Shown: positions 20,345-30,082 of the stretch, one piece after another | Numbering within the stretch: position 1 is the stretch's first letter | Layout: every line of letters begins with the position of its first letter | Assembly: GCF_029892155.1 (NCBI RefSeq) | Contig: NZ_JARZAG010000001.1 | Coordinates: 186,001-250,000, forward strand | DNA from: Kitasatospora sp. GAS204B | Lineage (GTDB): Bacteria; Actinomycetota; Actinomycetes; Streptomycetales; Streptomycetaceae | DNA length: 64,000 nucleotides | Direction: 5' to 3' | Made by a program: the position numbers and the translations under genes | Notes under the pieces: model-generated | The model's input: only the letters and a program-made list of their open reading frames with translations | Told to the model about the DNA's origin: nothing | Database searches by the model: none

Positions 20345-20974
20345 ATGGGTCAGTCCGAACAAGAACCACCGCCGCCGTCTGACCCCAGGCTCCCACCCGG
20401 ACAGCGCCTGCAGCGTGGCTGGCCGGTTCTGCACTACGGTCCGGTGCCCCGTTTCAAGCCGCTGACCTGGGACTTCCAGGTGTTCGGGGCGACCGCCTCG
20501 GCCGAGAAGCACAGCTGGGACCACGAGGGCTTCCACCGGCTGCCCAGGACCACGATCCGGGCCGACTTCCACTGCGTGACCCGCTTCTCGATGCTCGACA
20601 GCGAGTGGAGCGGGGTGGCCGCCAGCACCGTCCTCGAGCTGGTACCGCCCGCCCCCGGCGTCAGCCACGTGATGGTCTGGGCCGAGTACGGCTACAGCGC
20701 CAACCTCCCGCTGGCCGTCTTCGCCGACCCGCGCACCGTCTTCGCCACCCACCACGACGGCGAGCCGCTGACCGTCGAGCACGGCTTCCCGGTGCGGTTG
20801 ATCGTCCCCCAGCTCTACGCCTGGAAGGGCCCCAAGTGGGTGCGCGCGGTGGAGTACATGCGGGCCGACCGGCGCGGCTTCTGGGAGGAGCGCGGCTACC
20901 ACAACCGGGCCGACCCGTGGACCGAGCAGCGCTACTCCTACCAGGAGGAGCCGCAGGACGGTCCGCTGCGCTGA
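20345..20974 (+). CDS. Sulfite-oxidase-like molybdopterin oxidoreductase
   Basis: A 209-residue single-domain member of the sulfite oxidase/MsrP (YedY) family. LTWDFQVFG, the DFHCVTRFS block with the Cys expected to bind the molybdenum centre, WSGVAASTVLELV and the FPVRLIVPQLYAWKGPKWV cofactor-binding block are in the usual order. There is no Tat signal and no heme domain, so it is probably cytoplasmic and receives or gives electrons through an unknown partner. Its substrate is unknown. ATG 20345 has only a weak GGAG site. Confidence 0.85.
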   Translation: MGQSEQEPPPPSDPRLPPGQRLQRGWPVLHYGPVPRFKPLTWDFQVFGATASAEKHSWDHEGFHRLPRTTIRADFHCVTRFSMLDSEWSGVAASTVLELVPPAPGVSHVMVWAEYGYSANLPLAVFADPRTVFATHHDGEPLTVEHGFPVRLIVPQLYAWKGPKWVRAVEYMRADRRGFWEERGYHNRADPWTEQRYSYQEEPQDGPLR

Positions 20975-20982
20975 GCCGCCGA

Positions 20983-21046
20983 CGGCCGCCCCGGAAGTCG
21001 GCCGCCCCGGAAGTCGGCCGCCTCGGAAGCTAGTCGCCTCAGAAGT
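20983..21046. repeat. 16-nt tandem repeat between convergent genes
   Basis: Two exact copies of cggccgccccggaagt (20983, 20999) are followed by two decayed copies (21015, 21032) that run into the last codons of the kinase gene. Confidence 0.8.
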
Positions 21047-22976
21047 TGATGGTCACCGTCGACCCCTTGGGCAGCATGGTGCCCGCCGTCGGGCTCTGCC
21101 CGGAGACGTTGCTCAGCCCGAAGAAGTTCAGCCCGCTGCTGCGCACCTTGAACCCGGCCGCGGTCAGCGCCTTGGTCGCGTCCGACTCGTTCATCCCGGT
21201 CACCGACGGCACCGGCACCGGCTGCGGTCCCTTGGAGAGGGTCAGGGTCACCGTGCTGCCGGGCGCCGCGGTGCCGGTGACGTCCTGCGCGGCCACCGAG
21301 CCGGCGGCCACCGAGTCGGAGTAGCTCTGGTCGGTGGCCAGCGCCACCTTGAAGCCGGCCGCGATCAGCTTGCTCTGCGCGTCGGCCACCGCCAGCCCGG
21401 TGGTGTCCGGAACGGCCACCGGCGCCGGGCCCTTGCTGACCACCAGCGCGACCGGCGCGTTCACGGGCAGCGGCTGCCCGGCGGCCGGGGCGGTGGAGAT
21501 CACCGAGCCCTGCGGCACGCTCGGGCTGTAGTCCTGGGTGGTGCTGCCGGGCGTCAGCCGGGCGGCGGTGAGCTGCTGCTGGGCCTGGTCGAGCGGCTTG
21601 CCGGTGACGTCGGGTACGGCGATCCGCTCCGGCCCCTTGGAGACGGTCACCTTGACCGCGTCGCTCTTGCGCGCCCGCTGGCCCACTCCGGGATCGCTGC
21701 TGATCACCTGGCCCGGCGGCACCGACTCGCTGAACGCCTGGACGAAGTTTCCGCGCAGGCCCACGCCGTCCAGGGTGCTGACGGCCTGCGCCTGGGTCTG
21801 GCCGAGCACGCTGGGCACCGTCGCGTAGACGGCGCCGGAGAGCAGGTAGCTGACCCCGGCGACCACCAGCGCGACCACCGCCAGCACCGAGCCCCAGAGC
21901 AGCCCGCGCCGGGAGCGCGGCTTGCGCTGGCGGCGCGGCGGCCGGGGCGGCTCGTGGTAGGGGCGGGGCTTGGTGATCATCGAGGGCGGCGGGGCGGTGA
22001 AGACGCTGGTCCGCTCCACCACCGGGGCGGCGAGCACCGAGGTCGCGTCGACCGGCGAGAACTGCGGGGCGGGCCGGCTGGCGGCGGGCGGCTCGGCGTC
22101 GAGCTGAGCCGGCGTCAGCACGCGCCGCACCCGCTGCAGCGCGGCCAGCAACTCGACCGCGTCCCACGGCCGGCCCTGCGGGTCGCGGGACGTCGCGGCC
22201 GCGACGATCGCGTCCAACTCGGGCGCCAGGCCCGGCACCACGAGGGAGGGCGGCGGGACGTCCTCGTGCAGGTGACGGTAGATCACCTGCATCGGGTTGT
22301 CGCCGGAGTACGGCTTGCTGCCGGTCAGCAGCTCGTAGAGCATGATGCCGGCCGCGTAGACGTCGACCCGCTGGTCGGTGGCGGCGGACGGCTGGATCTG
22401 CTCGGGGGCCAGGTAGGAGACCGTGCCCATGATCACGCCGGGGGTGGTGGTGTCGGTGACCGCGGTGTCCGCACCGGAGAGCAGCCGGACCAGACCGAAG
22501 TCGGCCACCTTGACCAGGCCGCCGTCGGTGATCAGCACGTTCTCCGGCTTGACGTCCCGGTGCACCAGACTGGCCCGGTGCGCGGCGCCCAGCGCGGCCA
22601 GCACCGGCTCCAGCACGTCGAGCGCGGCCCGCACGGAGAGCGCGCCGCGGTCGCGCAGCAGGTCGCGCAGCGTCCACCCGGGCACGTACTCCATCGCCAG
22701 GAAGACCGAACCGCCGTCCGCGCCCTGGTCGAAGACGTTGACCACGTTCGGGTGCGACAGCCGGGCGACCGCCTTGGCCTCCCGGATGAAGCGGTCGGTG
22801 AATCCGCTGTCGCCGGCCAGCGACGGGTGCATGACCTTGAGCGCCAGCACCCGGTCCAGCCGGGTGTCGGTGCCCCGGTAGACGGTGGCCATGCCGCCCA
22901 CCGCGATGCGCTCCTCGACCCGGTAGCGCCCGTCCAGCAGCGTCCCGAGCAGGGGGTCGTTCAAGGTCGTGTCCAC
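21039..22976 (-). CDS. PASTA-domain Ser/Thr protein kinase, PknB/PknL type
   Basis: A 645-residue membrane kinase. The cytoplasmic kinase domain (about 1-280) has GGMATVYRG (Gly-rich loop), the Lys of ALKVMHP, HRDVKPENVLI (catalytic loop) and VADFGLV. A Pro/Arg-rich linker and one membrane helix (LLWGSVLAVVALVVAGVSYL, about 355-378) lead to four outside PASTA repeats, each opening with VP-V/T-x-G (PSVLGQ, PDVTGK, PDTTGL, PSVTGM). PASTA repeats bind peptidoglycan fragments, so the kinase can couple wall state to growth. It lies near the dcw cluster and a Rv2175c homolog, whose mycobacterial form is phosphorylated by PknL. Confidence 0.95.
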   Translation of the reverse strand: MDTTLNDPLLGTLLDGRYRVEERIAVGGMATVYRGTDTRLDRVLALKVMHPSLAGDSGFTDRFIREAKAVARLSHPNVVNVFDQGADGGSVFLAMEYVPGWTLRDLLRDRGALSVRAALDVLEPVLAALGAAHRASLVHRDVKPENVLITDGGLVKVADFGLVRLLSGADTAVTDTTTPGVIMGTVSYLAPEQIQPSAATDQRVDVYAAGIMLYELLTGSKPYSGDNPMQVIYRHLHEDVPPPSLVVPGLAPELDAIVAAATSRDPQGRPWDAVELLAALQRVRRVLTPAQLDAEPPAASRPAPQFSPVDATSVLAAPVVERTSVFTAPPPSMITKPRPYHEPPRPPRRQRKPRSRRGLLWGSVLAVVALVVAGVSYLLSGAVYATVPSVLGQTQAQAVSTLDGVGLRGNFVQAFSESVPPGQVISSDPGVGQRARKSDAVKVTVSKGPERIAVPDVTGKPLDQAQQQLTAARLTPGSTTQDYSPSVPQGSVISTAPAAGQPLPVNAPVALVVSKGPAPVAVPDTTGLAVADAQSKLIAAGFKVALATDQSYSDSVAAGSVAAQDVTGTAAPGSTVTLTLSKGPQPVPVPSVTGMNESDATKALTAAGFKVRSSGLNFFGLSNVSGQSPTAGTMLPKGSTVTINF

Positions 22977-23055
22977 CAGAGGAGTCTAGGGGCGGTCAGA
23001 ACACGGTTGGGTGACCTGGCTGTCATGGTTCGTCATCAGTGTGGGCGACGGGGCG

Positions 23056-24111
<1,056 letters not shown>

Positions 24112-24115
<4 letters not shown>

Positions 24116-25275
24116 GTCAGGCTCCTGGCGGCGAAGCGGTCGGGGGAGAACGGGGCGGCGAGCTCCGGCACGCTGCCGGTGGTCAGGTACTCGGCCAGCA
24201 GGTCACCGGTGACCGCCGTGAGCAGCACGCCGTTGCGGTAGTGGCCGGTGGCGGCCACCAGGCCGGGCAGTGCGGTGGGGCCGAGCAGCGGGGCGTTGTC
24301 GGGGGAGCCGGGGCGCAGCCCGGCGCTGGTCTCCACCAGCGGCAGCTCGGTGATCCCGGGGACCAGCTCGTGCGCGTCGCGCAGCAGCTCGTAGACGCCG
24401 CCCGCGGTGACCACGGTGTCGTAGCCCTGCTCCTCGGTGGTCGCCCCGATCACCAGCTCGCCGTCCGCGCGCGGCACCAGGTAGAGGTGGCCGCCGCGGA
24501 CCACCGCGCGCACGTTGCGGGAGAGGAACGGCGCGTAGGCCGGCGGGATCCGCAGCCGCAGGATCTGGCCCTTGATCGGCCGGATCGCGGGTAGCACACC
24601 GGACGGCAGCCCGGGCAGCTGGTGGCTGCGCGCGCCGGCCGCCAGCACGACCTGGTCGGCGAGCAGCCGTTCGCCGGTGCTCAGCCGGGCACCGATCGCG
24701 CGATCGCCCTCGACCAGCAGCTCGACGGCCTCGGCCCGGTGCAGCCGCACGCCGCCCAGCTCGCAGGCGCGCACGAGGGCGACGGACAGCCGCCGCGGAT
24801 CCACCTGGTGGTCGCCGCCGACCAGCAGGCCGCCGCGCACCCCCGGGGCCAGCATCGGCTCCAGCCGGCGGGCCTCGCGGCCGGTCAACCAGTCGGACGT
24901 CAGGCCCAGGCGCTGGTGGAACGCGTGCAGCTCGCTCAGCTCGGCCTTGTCGTCGGCGTCCAGCGCGACCGCGAGGGTGCCGGTGCCGCGGTAGCCGGTG
25001 TCCAGGCCGGTCGCCTGGGAGAGTTCGGCGGTGAAGGCGGCGTACCGCTCGTTGGACGCCATGCCCAGGCGCAGCAGCGGCTCCTCGCCGTACTGCAGCT
25101 CGGTGACCGGGGCCAGCATGCCCGCGGCCACCCGCGCCGCGCCGCCGCCCGGGTCCGGGTCCACCACCGCCACCCGCAGCCCGCGCTGCGCGGTGCGCCA
25201 GGCGACGGCGAGGCCGATGATGCCGCCGCCGATCACCAGCACGTCGGTCGTCGTGCCGTCCTTGATGCGTGACAA
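24112..25275 (-). CDS. thiO: Glycine oxidase
   Basis: A 387-residue FAD-dependent amine oxidase (DAO family) that oxidises glycine to dehydroglycine for thiazole synthesis. The dinucleotide-binding motif VIGGGIIGLAVAWR is at the N-terminus; PIKGQILRLR, VPRADGELVIGAT and GHYRNGVLL with the substrate-binding Arg are ThiO signatures. The start is TTG 25275 with AGGGAG upstream, at the end of the TPP riboswitch. First gene of the thiO-thiS-thiG operon. Confidence 0.94.
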
Positions 25276-25285
25276 AGGACCGGTT

Positions 25286-25376
25286 CTCCCTTCGCCGGAA
25301 TGACCCGGATCAGGTTCGGACGGTCGCGGGCCGCCGCAGCCCGCCTCTCAGCCCGGTGCGCCGGGCTCCCGTGAGG
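25286..25376 (-). ncRNA. TPP (THI box) riboswitch
   Basis: On the minus strand the conserved elements ACGGGAGCCCG, GGGCTGAGAGG, ACCGTCCGAACCTGATCCGG and GGGTCATTCCGGCGAAGGGA follow in order, which is the standard thiamine pyrophosphate aptamer. The last helix overlaps the AGGGAG ribosome site of thiO, so control is probably at translation: with TPP bound the site is hidden. Confidence 0.95.
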
Positions 25377-25449
25377 ACGCCCCCACCATAACGCCGGGTG
25401 ACCGGCGGCTGAATGCGGCGATCGCCCCATGGGACGCCGGGGGCCGGTC

Positions 25450-25455
25450 TAAGGT
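25450..25455 (+). promoter_or_regulatory. -10 element, probable leaderless start
   Basis: TAAGGT lies six bases before GTG 25462. The -35 is not clear. Confidence 0.4.
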
Positions 25456-25461
25456 GGCCGG

Positions 25462-26655
25462 GTGGCAGAGCTGAGGAGCACGGATCGGGTGGTCGTGGTC
25501 GGCGCGGGCCTGGCGGGCGCGCAGTGCGTGGTGGCCTTGCGGGAGGGGGGCTGGCGGGGGCCGCTGAGCTTGGTCGGCGCGGAGCCGCACCGCCCCTACG
25601 ACCGGCCGCCGCTCTCCAAGGACGTGCTGCTCGCCAAGGCCGACCGGACCGCCTTCGACCTGGACTGGGAGGCGCTCGACGTCCGGCTGCTGACCGGCCG
25701 CCGGGCCACCGGCCTGACCCCGGGCACGCTGCACACCGAGGCCGGCGACCTGCCGTACGACCGGCTGGTGATCGCCACCGGCGCGGCCCCGATCCGGCTG
25801 CCCGGGGACGGCGCGGCCCGGGTGCTGCGGACCATCGACGACTCGCTCGCACTGCGTGCGGTCCTGCGCCCGCAGGCCCACCTGGTGCTGGTGGGGGCCG
25901 GCTGGATCGGCGCCGAGACCGCCACCGCCGCCCGCCTGCTCGGCTGCCGGGTCACCGTCCTGGAGGCGGCCGACGCGCCGCTGCCGGGCGCGCTGCCCGT
26001 CGAGCTGACCGCGCCGATGCGCGCCTGGTACGCCGAGGCCGGGGTCGAGCTGCGCCTGGGCGCCCGGGTGGACCGGATCGAGCCGGGCGCGGTGCACCTG
26101 GCCGGCGGCGAGTCGGTGCCGGCCGACGAGGTGGTGGTCGGGGTCGGCGCCCGCCCGGACACCGGCTGGCTGGCCGGCACCGGCGTCGAGCTGGACGGGG
26201 CCGGGGCGATCCGCGTCGACGAGCGGCTGCGCACCTCGCTGCCCGGCGTCTGGGCGGCCGGTGACTGCGCCGGCTACCCGTCCGCCCGGTACGGCGGGCG
26301 GGTCACCGTGCAGCACTGGGACCACGCGCTGCACTCGGGCCGCGCGGTGGCCGCCGCGCTGCTGGGGGCCGAGGACCCGTACGACCCGGTGCCGTACTTC
26401 TGGTCCGAGCAGTTCGGACGGATGGTGCAGTACGCCGGCCGGCACGGCGCGGGCGACCGGCTGCTCTGGCGCGGCTCGCCGGCCGAGCCGCAGTGGAGCG
26501 TCCTCTGGCTGCGCGAGGAGCGCCCGGTGGCGGTGCTGACCGTGGACCGGCCGCGGGACCTGGCCCAGGCGCGGCGGCTGATCGACCAGGGCAAGGCGCT
26601 CGATCCCGCGCTGGCCGCCGACCCCGCCGTGCCGCTCAAGTCGGCCCTGCGCTGA
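25462..26655 (+). CDS. FAD-dependent ferredoxin reductase-type oxidoreductase
   Basis: A 397-residue protein of the putidaredoxin/rubredoxin reductase class. It has the FAD-binding GAGLAGAQCV motif, the RPYDRPPLSKDVL block, the NAD-binding VGAGWIGAET motif and the second FAD block VWAAGDCAGYPS, followed by a C-terminal reductase domain (QHWDHALHSGRA, YFWSEQFGRMVQYAG). It should move electrons from NAD(P)H to a ferredoxin partner; the partner is not nearby. GTG 25462. Divergent from the thiamine operon. Confidence 0.9.
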   Translation: MAELRSTDRVVVVGAGLAGAQCVVALREGGWRGPLSLVGAEPHRPYDRPPLSKDVLLAKADRTAFDLDWEALDVRLLTGRRATGLTPGTLHTEAGDLPYDRLVIATGAAPIRLPGDGAARVLRTIDDSLALRAVLRPQAHLVLVGAGWIGAETATAARLLGCRVTVLEAADAPLPGALPVELTAPMRAWYAEAGVELRLGARVDRIEPGAVHLAGGESVPADEVVVGVGARPDTGWLAGTGVELDGAGAIRVDERLRTSLPGVWAAGDCAGYPSARYGGRVTVQHWDHALHSGRAVAAALLGAEDPYDPVPYFWSEQFGRMVQYAGRHGAGDRLLWRGSPAEPQWSVLWLREERPVAVLTVDRPRDLAQARRLIDQGKALDPALAADPAVPLKSALR

Positions 26656-26701
26656 CGCCCGCCGGACCGGCCGTTGGTGCGCGGTGGCCGTGCGAGGTGG
26701 C

Positions 26702-26707
26702 AGGCTG
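26702..26707 (+). promoter_or_regulatory. -10-like element, probable leaderless start
   Basis: CAGGCT lies six bases before GTG 26713. First base departs from the usual T. Confidence 0.3.
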
Positions 26708-26712
26708 GTGCC

Positions 26713-27087
26713 GTGAGTGACGTGAGTGAGAGCGAATCGAAGATCGAAAACCTGGTCCAGGACTGGGTGTACCTGCCCGACATCTCGGAGCGCTGGGGCG
26801 TGCTGGTCACCGAGGTCCGCCAGATGGTCAAGGACCGCAAGCTGATCGCGGTGCGCCGTGGCCCGAACCGTTCGTTGCAGGTCCCGGCGGCCTTCATCGA
26901 GGACGACGGCCTGGTCAAGCACCTGGCCGGGACGCTGACCGTGCTGCGGGACGGGAGGTTCAGCGACGAGGAGATCCTGGAGTGGCTCTTCACCGAGGAC
27001 CCCTCGCTGCCGGGCAGCCCGATCCAGGCGCTGCGCGAGAACCGGGGCACCGAGGTGAAGCGGCGCGCGCAGGCGATGTCGCTGTGA
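26713..27087 (+). CDS. Rv2175c-family winged-helix DNA-binding protein
   Basis: A 124-residue protein with an N-terminal winged helix ([30 protein letters not shown]) and the C-terminal Rv2175c domain ([26 protein letters not shown]). In M. tuberculosis Rv2175c is a DNA-binding protein phosphorylated by the kinase PknL, encoded next to it. Here a PASTA kinase gene lies 3.7 kb away, so the same signalling link is plausible. GTG 26713 is preferred to longer frames. Its stop overlaps the thiE start (GTGA). Confidence 0.88.
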   Translation: MSDVSESESKIENLVQDWVYLPDISERWGVLVTEVRQMVKDRKLIAVRRGPNRSLQVPAAFIEDDGLVKHLAGTLTVLRDGRFSDEEILEWLFTEDPSLPGSPIQALRENRGTEVKRRAQAMSL

Positions 27088-27740
27088 CGGCCGGCGCCGA
27101 CCTGCGGGCGAAGCTCGCCGACGCCCGGCTCTACCTGTGCACCGACGCCCGCCGCGAGCAGGGCGACCTGGAGCAGTTCCTGGACGCGGTGCTGGCGAAC
27201 GGCGTGGACCTCGTCCAGCTGCGCGACAAGGGCCTGGAGGCCAAACAGGAGCTGGAGTTCCTGGAGGTCTTCGCCGCGGCCGCCGAGCGGCACGGCAAGC
27301 TCTTCGCGGTGAACGACCGGGCGGACGTCGCGCACGCCGCGCGCCCGCAGCTGCTGCACCTGGGGCAGGACGACCTGCCGGTGCCGGCCGCCCGGGCGAT
27401 CCTGGGCCCGGACGTGCTGATCGGGCGCTCCTGCCACGCCGAGTCCGAGGTGGCGGGCGCGATCGCCGAGCCGGGTGTGGACTACTTCTGCACCGGGCCG
27501 CTCTGGCCGACCCCGACCAAGCCGGGCCGGCCCGCGCCGGGCCTGGGCCTGGTGGAGTACGCGGCGAAGCAGTCGACGGACCGTCCGTGGTTCGCGATCG
27601 GCGGGATCGACCTCGGCAACCTGGACCAGGTGCTGGCGGCGGGTGCCCGCCGGGTGGTGGTGGTCCGGGCGATCACGGCCGCCGAGGACCCGGGCGCGGC
27701 GGCAGCCGAACTCGCACGGCGAGTGCGAGCCGCAAGCTGA
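27084..27740 (+). CDS. thiE: Thiamine-phosphate synthase
   Basis: A 218-residue TIM-barrel enzyme that joins the thiazole phosphate and HMP pyrophosphate to thiamine phosphate. [39 protein letters not shown] and [15 protein letters not shown] are family blocks for pyrophosphate and pyrimidine binding. GTG 27084 overlaps the upstream stop, so thiE is translated from the Rv2175c-like transcript and is not under the TPP riboswitch of the thiO operon, unless another control exists. Confidence 0.94.
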   Translation: MTAGADLRAKLADARLYLCTDARREQGDLEQFLDAVLANGVDLVQLRDKGLEAKQELEFLEVFAAAAERHGKLFAVNDRADVAHAARPQLLHLGQDDLPVPAARAILGPDVLIGRSCHAESEVAGAIAEPGVDYFCTGPLWPTPTKPGRPAPGLGLVEYAAKQSTDRPWFAIGGIDLGNLDQVLAAGARRVVVVRAITAAEDPGAAAAELARRVRAAS

Positions 27741-27747
27741 GCGTCCG

Positions 27748-28854
27748 TCAGTAACGACGCACGGTGGCGGCCCGGGCGAGCGCGAGCAGCGTCTCCCGGG
27801 CCGCTTCGTCCTTCAGCGGCGCCGCCGCCAGCGCGGCCAGCGAGCGCGCCATCAGCTGCTCGATCCGCTGCTCCACCTGGGCGGGCGCGCCGCTCTCGGC
27901 CACCAGGGCGCTCAGCTCGGCGATCTCCGGCGCCGTCAGGTCCGTGGCGCCGAGCCGCGCGTCCAGCCGGGCGGCCCGCTCCCGGGGCAGCGCCCGCAGA
28001 GCGAGGGCGACCAGCAGGGTCCGCTTGCCCTCGCGCAGGTCGTCGCCGGCCGGCTTGCCGGTGACGGCCGGGTCGCCGAAGACGCCGAGCAGGTCGTCGC
28101 GCAGCTGGAAGGCCTCGCCGAGCGGCAGCCCGAACTCGCCGTAGGCCGTGACCAGTTCCTCGCTCGCACCGGCCAGCCGGGCGCCGACCTGCAGCGGGCG
28201 CTCGATGGTGTACTTCGCCGACTTGTAGTGCAGCACCGTCGTCGCCCGGGTCAGTGCCCGCTCGTCGGTCGAGTCGCCGGCCACCGGCTCCAGGACGTCC
28301 AGGTACTGCCCGGCCATCACCTCGGTGCGCATCAGGTCGAAGGCCGGCTTGGCGCCCAGCACCGGCGCCGGGTCCAGGCCGCAGCGCACGAACAGCTCGT
28401 CGCTCCAGATCAGCAGCAGGTCGCCGAGCAGCAGCGCGGCGGCTGACCCGTACTGCTCGCGGTCCCCGCGCCAGCCGCGCTCGCGGTGCAGCGCCTCGAA
28501 GCGGCGGTGCATCGAGGGCAGGCCGCGCCGGGTGTCGCTGCGGTCCATCAGGTCGTCGTGCACCAGCGCGCTGGCCTGCAGCAGTTCGAGCGCCGCGGCC
28601 GCCCGGAAGATCCCCGCGCTGTCGTCCGCGCCGCCGGCGCCGCGCCAGCCCCAGTAGCAGAAGGCCGGACGCAGCCGCTTGCCGCCGTCGAGCAGGAAGT
28701 CGCGCAGCGCGTCGGCCGCCGCCACCAGGTCCGGGGAGATCGAGCTCAGCAGCGCGTGCTGCTCGGTCATGAAGGCGGCGAGCGCGGCGTCGACCCGGGT
28801 GCGGGCGGCCGCCTGGTCGAGCGCTTGCACGGGCGTGGGGCTGGGCGAGGTCAC
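27748..28854 (-). CDS. Polyprenyl diphosphate synthase (GGPP-type)
   Basis: A 368-residue trans-prenyltransferase that extends allylic diphosphates with isopentenyl diphosphate. The first Asp-rich motif is in ALVHDDLMDRSD, the second in QLRDDLLGVFGD, both intact, and GGKRLRPAFCYWG binds the pyrophosphate. Chain length cannot be read safely; geranylgeranyl or farnesyl are likely. GTG 28854 follows GGAG. The M. tuberculosis homolog IdsA2 (Rv2173) lies in the same order beside a MetF-like gene. Confidence 0.93.
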   Translation of the reverse strand: MTSPSPTPVQALDQAAARTRVDAALAAFMTEQHALLSSISPDLVAAADALRDFLLDGGKRLRPAFCYWGWRGAGGADDSAGIFRAAAALELLQASALVHDDLMDRSDTRRGLPSMHRRFEALHRERGWRGDREQYGSAAALLLGDLLLIWSDELFVRCGLDPAPVLGAKPAFDLMRTEVMAGQYLDVLEPVAGDSTDERALTRATTVLHYKSAKYTIERPLQVGARLAGASEELVTAYGEFGLPLGEAFQLRDDLLGVFGDPAVTGKPAGDDLREGKRTLLVALALRALPRERAARLDARLGATDLTAPEIAELSALVAESGAPAQVEQRIEQLMARSLAALAAAPLKDEAARETLLALARAATVRRY

Positions 28855-29005
28855 GGCGCACTCCGGAGTGATCGGGATCGGGATCAGGTTAACCGGGCGA
28901 CCGGACAGCAGTGCGACAGCGGGACCCACCCCGGCCGCCGGTGGACGGGCCTGCGCCGCGCTTGCCCCAGCTGGTGGACGGATCGTCTCAGTGGTTGAGC
29001 GGGGT

Positions 29006-29036
29006 TTGTCCGTGCGACAGCCCCGCCGGATACCCT
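29006..29036 (+). promoter_or_regulatory. metF promoter
   Basis: TTGTCC (29006-29011) and TACCCT (29031-29036), spacing 19, end six bases before ATG 29043; alternatively GATACC at 29029 with spacing 17. There is no ribosome site, so the message is probably leaderless. Confidence 0.4.
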
Positions 29037-29042
29037 GCGACC

Positions 29043-29957
29043 ATGGCACTCGGCGTACCGTCCACCAGAACCGACCGCGCGCTCACAGTCCGCGAACTCC
29101 TGGCGGCCGGGAAGCGTTCGTACTCCTTCGAGTTCATGCCCGCGCGCAACGAGGCGGCCGAGCACAAGCTCTGGGCCGCGATCCGCCGTCTCGAGCCGCT
29201 CAACCCCAACTTCGTCTGCATGACCTACGGCGCCGGCGGCTCCACCCGCGGCCGCACCGTCAACCTGGTCGGCCGGATCGCCGCCGAGACCACGCTCACC
29301 CCGGTCGCCCACCTGACCGCGGTCGACCACTCGGTGGCCGAACTGCGCAACATCATCGGCCAGTACGCGGACCAGGGGGTGCGCAACGTGCTCGCGGTGC
29401 GTGGCGACCCGCCCGGCGACCCGAGCGGTGAGTGGGTGCGCCACCCGCAGGGCGTCACCTACGCCTACGAGCTGGTCGAGCTGATCAAGTCGATCGGCGA
29501 CTTCTGCGTGGGCGTCGCCGCCTCCCCGAACATGCACCCCCGGTCGACCGACTGGGACGAGGACATCCGGCACTTCGTCCAGAAGATCAGGGCCGGCGCC
29601 GACTACGCGATCACCCAGATGTTCTTCGAGGTGGAGGACTACCTCCGGCTGCGCGACCGGGTGGAGGCGGCCGGCTGCTCGGTGCCGATCATCCCGGAGA
29701 TCATGCCGGTGACCAACGCCAAGCAACTGGAGCGCTTCCCGCAGCTGAGCGGCGCGCCGTTCCCGCCCGGGCTGGAGGCGCGGCTGCGCGCGGTGGTGGA
29801 CGATCCCAAGGCGCTGCGCGAGGTGGGCATGGAGCACGCCACCTCGATGTCCGAGCGGTTGCTCGCCGAGGGCGTGCCGGGGCTGCACTTCATCACGCTG
29901 AACGGGTCCACGGCCACGCTGCAGATCTACCAGAACCTCGGCCTGCACCGGGGCTGA
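29043..29957 (+). CDS. metF: Methylenetetrahydrofolate reductase
   Basis: A 304-residue flavin enzyme that reduces 5,10-methylenetetrahydrofolate to 5-methyltetrahydrofolate, the methyl donor for methionine synthesis. [18 protein letters not shown] holds the catalytic Glu, MTYGAGGST and [15 protein letters not shown] bind FAD and folate, and [18 protein letters not shown] and [11 protein letters not shown] complete the barrel. Length fits bacterial MetF. It is divergent from the polyprenyl synthase gene. Confidence 0.95.
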   Translation: MALGVPSTRTDRALTVRELLAAGKRSYSFEFMPARNEAAEHKLWAAIRRLEPLNPNFVCMTYGAGGSTRGRTVNLVGRIAAETTLTPVAHLTAVDHSVAELRNIIGQYADQGVRNVLAVRGDPPGDPSGEWVRHPQGVTYAYELVELIKSIGDFCVGVAASPNMHPRSTDWDEDIRHFVQKIRAGADYAITQMFFEVEDYLRLRDRVEAAGCSVPIIPEIMPVTNAKQLERFPQLSGAPFPPGLEARLRAVVDDPKALREVGMEHATSMSERLLAEGVPGLHFITLNGSTATLQIYQNLGLHRG

Positions 29958-29970
29958 ACTCCGGCCCCGG

Positions 29971-30000
29971 CCGGTCTCGTCCGCTCTCGTCCGGTCTCGT
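29971..30000. repeat. 10-nt tandem repeat, three copies
   Basis: Three copies of ccggtctcgt (one base changed in the middle copy) lie just after metF. Confidence 0.75.
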
Positions 30001-30082
30001 CCGGGATGTGGGGCGGCGGCTGCCGACCAGGTACAGTCGCCGGACACGCGCGCCGCGCGCCGGGCTGTGGTGGAGGACGCAG

